Assembly (NCBI GenBank): GCA_964504195.1 | Contig: CAZDDI010000113.1 | Span: 1-6,625, forward strand | DNA from: CAZDDI01 sp964504195 | GTDB taxonomy: Bacteria; Chloroflexota; Anaerolineae; B4-G1; SLSP01 | Length of the DNA: 6,625 bases | Direction: 5' to 3' | In this document: positions 4,988 through 6,625 of the stretch, piece after piece | How positions within the stretch are numbered: the stretch's first letter is position 1 | Layout: the number at the start of each line of letters is the position of its first letter | Translations under genes and position numbers: made by a program | Notes under the pieces: model-generated | The model's database searches: none | The model's input: the letters and a program-made list of their open reading frames with translations, nothing else | Told to the model about the DNA's origin: nothing

Positions 4988-6451
4988 CTACGCGGCACGG
5001 GTGGACAGGTTGAATCTGGTCGTAACGGCCTCCAGTGAAGGCTTCTCAGACAGTACCAACAAGGTGTCGTCAACTTGCAGAACCAGCCCTCCGTAGGGGA
5101 TGATGAAATCGTTATCCCGGGCAACGAGGATGACCAAAAAATCATCGGGGAGCTGCAGCTCAAAGATGGCTTTTCCGGCCACTTTCGAGCCAGCCGGGAG
5201 GGTGAGTTCCTGGAGCTCGCTTTTGAAGCCGCCCATCGGCGTATATTCGATTGGATAGGTGCGCTTGGGAAGGATGGGCGCTTCCACGCCTAGCCAGCGA
5301 GCCGCCAGGGGGATTGAGGTGCCTTGCAACAAGACGGAAGTCAGCACGATGAAGAAGATCACATTGAAAATCAAATTGGCCTGGTGCAGTCCCGCGAGCA
5401 AGGGAAACGTCGCCAGGATGATGGGCGCCGCGCCGCGCAAGCCCACCCAAGAGATGAAGGTCTTTTCGCGCCAGCCTAATGCGCCGGGCAGCAGGCCGAT
5501 AAATACGCTCGCGGGGCGGGCGATGAACATGAGACCAGCGGCTACCAGTAGCGCGAGGCCGCTTGTAGGGAGCAAGCGCGAAGGAAAAACCAGCAGGCCC
5601 AGGGTGAGGAACATCGTGATTTGCATAATCCAGGCCAGACCGTCGTGGAAACGTGACAGGCTGCGTTTGTGGATGAAGTCATGATGCCCCAGCACAATCC
5701 CCGCCAGATAGACCGCCAAAAAGCCGCTGCCGCCCAGGATGGCGGTCAGACCAAAGGTGAGCAACACGAGTGCTAACGTCAAGACCGGGTAGAGACCTTC
5801 GTACCCTAACCGGATGCGGTTGATGAGCCACAGCATGCCCCGACCCATGCCATAGCCCACCGCTGCCCCCACGAGCATTTGTTGGAAAAACAACCCGATC
5901 AGGCTCAAGGGCGACAAATCTGGGTGCGCGATTAGCTGGATCAGCCCAACGGTTAAAAATATCGCCATCGGGTCATTGCTGCCCGATTCCAGTTCCAGCA
6001 AGGGCTTCAGTTTCCCTTTGAGACTGATACCCTTAGAGCGCAATACTGAAAATACGGCTGCTGCGTCTGTGGATGAGACGATTGAACCAAGTAGTAGCCC
6101 TTCAAGCAATGACACTTCCAACACGAGGCTGGCAAAAGCGCCGGTAATCAGCGCAGTAATGAGAACTCCCAAGGTAGCCAGCAACCAACTTTCTTTAGCC
6201 ACCGGACGGACTTGATCCCATTCGGTACTGAGTCCACCAGAGAACAAGATCAATACCAGCGCAATCACGCTGATAAACTGCGCCAGGGCGGGATCGTCGA
6301 AGTAGATGCCGCCCGGCCCTTCAGACCCGGCTAACATACCCAAAATCAAGAATGCCAGGAGCGCGGGGATGCCGAAGCGATCGGAAATTTTGCTCACCAG
6401 CACACTAACGAATAGTAAAACGGCTGCACCGATGAGGATGTATTCGTTCAT
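4988..6451 (-). CDS. CPA1 cation/proton antiporter (NhaP2/CvrA-like, probably K+/H+) with RCK_C domain
   Basis: This 487-residue inner-membrane protein should exchange K+ or Na+ for H+ and so help control cytoplasmic pH and ions. A hydrophobic region of about a dozen membrane segments spans about 1-385. It contains the core signatures SSTDAAAVFSVL (126-137, Thr128-Asp129), LESGSNDP (154-161, Asn159-Asp160, the ND pair of electroneutral CPA1 exchangers) and WVGLRGAAPI (335-344, Arg339). A cytoplasmic regulatory domain of TrkA_C/RCK_C type follows (about 408-482; KAIFELQLPDDFLVILVARD, IIPYGG, DDTLLVLS). The E. coli relative is longer, with a further C-terminal domain absent here. Start 6451 was chosen because the hydrophobic segment begins there and GGAGT lies about ten bases upstream; the frame extends to 6532 through non-membrane sequence. 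The cation is inferred from the RCK_C architecture. The GH31 gene follows after 40 bases. Confidence 0.92.
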   Translation of the reverse strand: MNEYILIGAAVLLFVSVLVSKISDRFGIPALLAFLILGMLAGSEGPGGIYFDDPALAQFISVIALVLILFSGGLSTEWDQVRPVAKESWLLATLGVLITALITGAFASLVLEVSLLEGLLLGSIVSSTDAAAVFSVLRSKGISLKGKLKPLLELESGSNDPMAIFLTVGLIQLIAHPDLSPLSLIGLFFQQMLVGAAVGYGMGRGMLWLINRIRLGYEGLYPVLTLALVLLTFGLTAILGGSGFLAVYLAGIVLGHHDFIHKRSLSRFHDGLAWIMQITMFLTLGLLVFPSRLLPTSGLALLVAAGLMFIARPASVFIGLLPGALGWREKTFISWVGLRGAAPIILATFPLLAGLHQANLIFNVIFFIVLTSVLLQGTSIPLAARWLGVEAPILPKRTYPIEYTPMGGFKSELQELTLPAGSKVAGKAIFELQLPDDFLVILVARDNDFIIPYGGLVLQVDDTLLVLSEKPSLEAVTTRFNLSTRAA

Positions 6452-6460
6452 GGCTTGTAT

Positions 6461-6465
6461 ACTCC
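6461..6465 (-). promoter_or_regulatory. Ribosome binding site deciding the antiporter start
   Basis: On the minus strand this reads GGAGT, about nine bases before ATG 6451. It favours this start over the upstream in-frame ATG at 6532. Confidence 0.6.
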
Positions 6466-6515
6466 GTGTGTTTTGGCAAGTATTCAGGTCCAGTAGATCA
6501 TGGATTCCCCTTTGA

Positions 6516-6544
6516 AAATCGGTAAATCTCAAATCGCAAAATCA
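6516..6544. repeat. Period-7/8 repeat AAATCGG/AAATCTC/AAATCGC/AAATCA
   Basis: Four degenerate copies of an AAATCNC unit lie 65-93 bases upstream of the antiporter start, in its presumed leader. The segment TGAAAAT-n-AAATCTCAAA is shared with the gap at 4961-4980, downstream of the same gene. The antiporter is thus bracketed by related repeats. Confidence 0.55.
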
Positions 6545-6590
6545 CTTGCATGGAAAACCCGGTGCGAACTTATGACTCCCCTGAAAAAAG

Positions 6591-6619
6591 GTGGCGCTAG
6601 GCATGAAATATGGTATAAT
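6591..6619 (+). promoter_or_regulatory. Outward-facing promoter at the right edge
   Basis: A perfect TATAAT (6614-6619) preceded by TGG forms an extended -10. With a 17-base spacer the -35 is GTGGCG (6591-6596), only three of six to consensus, but an extended -10 can compensate. Any transcript runs out of the window to the right. Confidence 0.55.
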
Positions 6620-6625
6620 ATACCA
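6611..6625. promoter_or_regulatory. Perfect 15-base palindrome over the edge promoter
   Basis: TGGTATA-A-TATACCA is fully symmetric around its central base. It covers the -10 of the rightward promoter. On the minus strand it reads TGGTATATT, also an extended -10 (TATATT, 6622-6617), which could drive the antiporter with a leader of about 155 bases; its -35 would lie outside the window. The site may be an operator, a bidirectional promoter core or both. Confidence 0.45.

Noticed and set aside
4948..5163. N-terminal extension of the GH31 frame to an ATG at 5163
   Set aside because: It would overlap the antiporter coding sequence by more than 170 bases, the added residues have no family resemblance, and a good ribosome binding site serves ATG 4947.
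6452..6532. Longer antiporter start at 6532
   Set aside because: The extra 27 residues are polar and precede the first membrane helix, and the ribosome binding site fits ATG 6451.
4964..6544. CRISPR array or transposon ends suggested by the repeated AAATCTC motif
   Set aside because: The units are only seven bases, directly adjacent without spacers, and there are no terminal inverted repeats or transposase.

Overview
The window holds five recognisable genes plus one uncertain open frame cut by the left edge. The organism cannot be fixed from this stretch. Three things point to a free-living bacterium with a fairly GC-rich chromosome: sigma70-type promoters, Shine-Dalgarno sites ahead of most genes, and intergenic short tandem repeats with a 7-base period. 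Such heptamer tracts, a VapBC pair and a large cytoplasmic GH31 enzyme would suit a filamentous member of the Chloroflexota. This is an impression from style, not from a marker gene.

Layout from left to right. Bases 1-285 have no convincing complete gene. They carry a cluster of small perfect hairpins and a possible C-terminal gene fragment. Bases 286-714 (minus) encode a small predicted lipoprotein with its own promoter at 747-775. Diverging from it is a compact type II toxin-antitoxin operon, a VapB-like antitoxin (933-1172) and a PIN-domain VapC toxin (1165-1587). The operon has a well-formed promoter (842-870) and an imperfect palindrome in the promoter spacer that looks like an autoregulatory operator. 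A terminator hairpin (1605-1640) and a second strong hairpin (1650-1682) separate it from the convergent gene to its right.

The rest is a two-gene minus-strand unit. A CPA1-type cation/proton antiporter with a C-terminal RCK_C/TrkA_C domain (4988-6451) is followed after 40 bases by a 1076-residue glycoside hydrolase family 31 enzyme (1717-4947). The short gap suggests co-transcription, but no functional link between ion homeostasis and alpha-glycoside breakdown is evident. The glycosidase is visibly more GC-rich than its neighbours and has no signal peptide, so it probably acts on imported oligosaccharides in the cytoplasm.

The right edge carries a perfect 15-base palindrome centred on an extended -10 element. 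It probably controls a gene beyond the window and perhaps also the antiporter. I found no CRISPR array, tRNA, rRNA, transposase or complete mobile element. The least explained features are the period-7 repeats in both gaps flanking the antiporter and at the glycosidase stop codon, the operator-like palindromes over promoters, and the extra C-terminal region of the GH31 protein.
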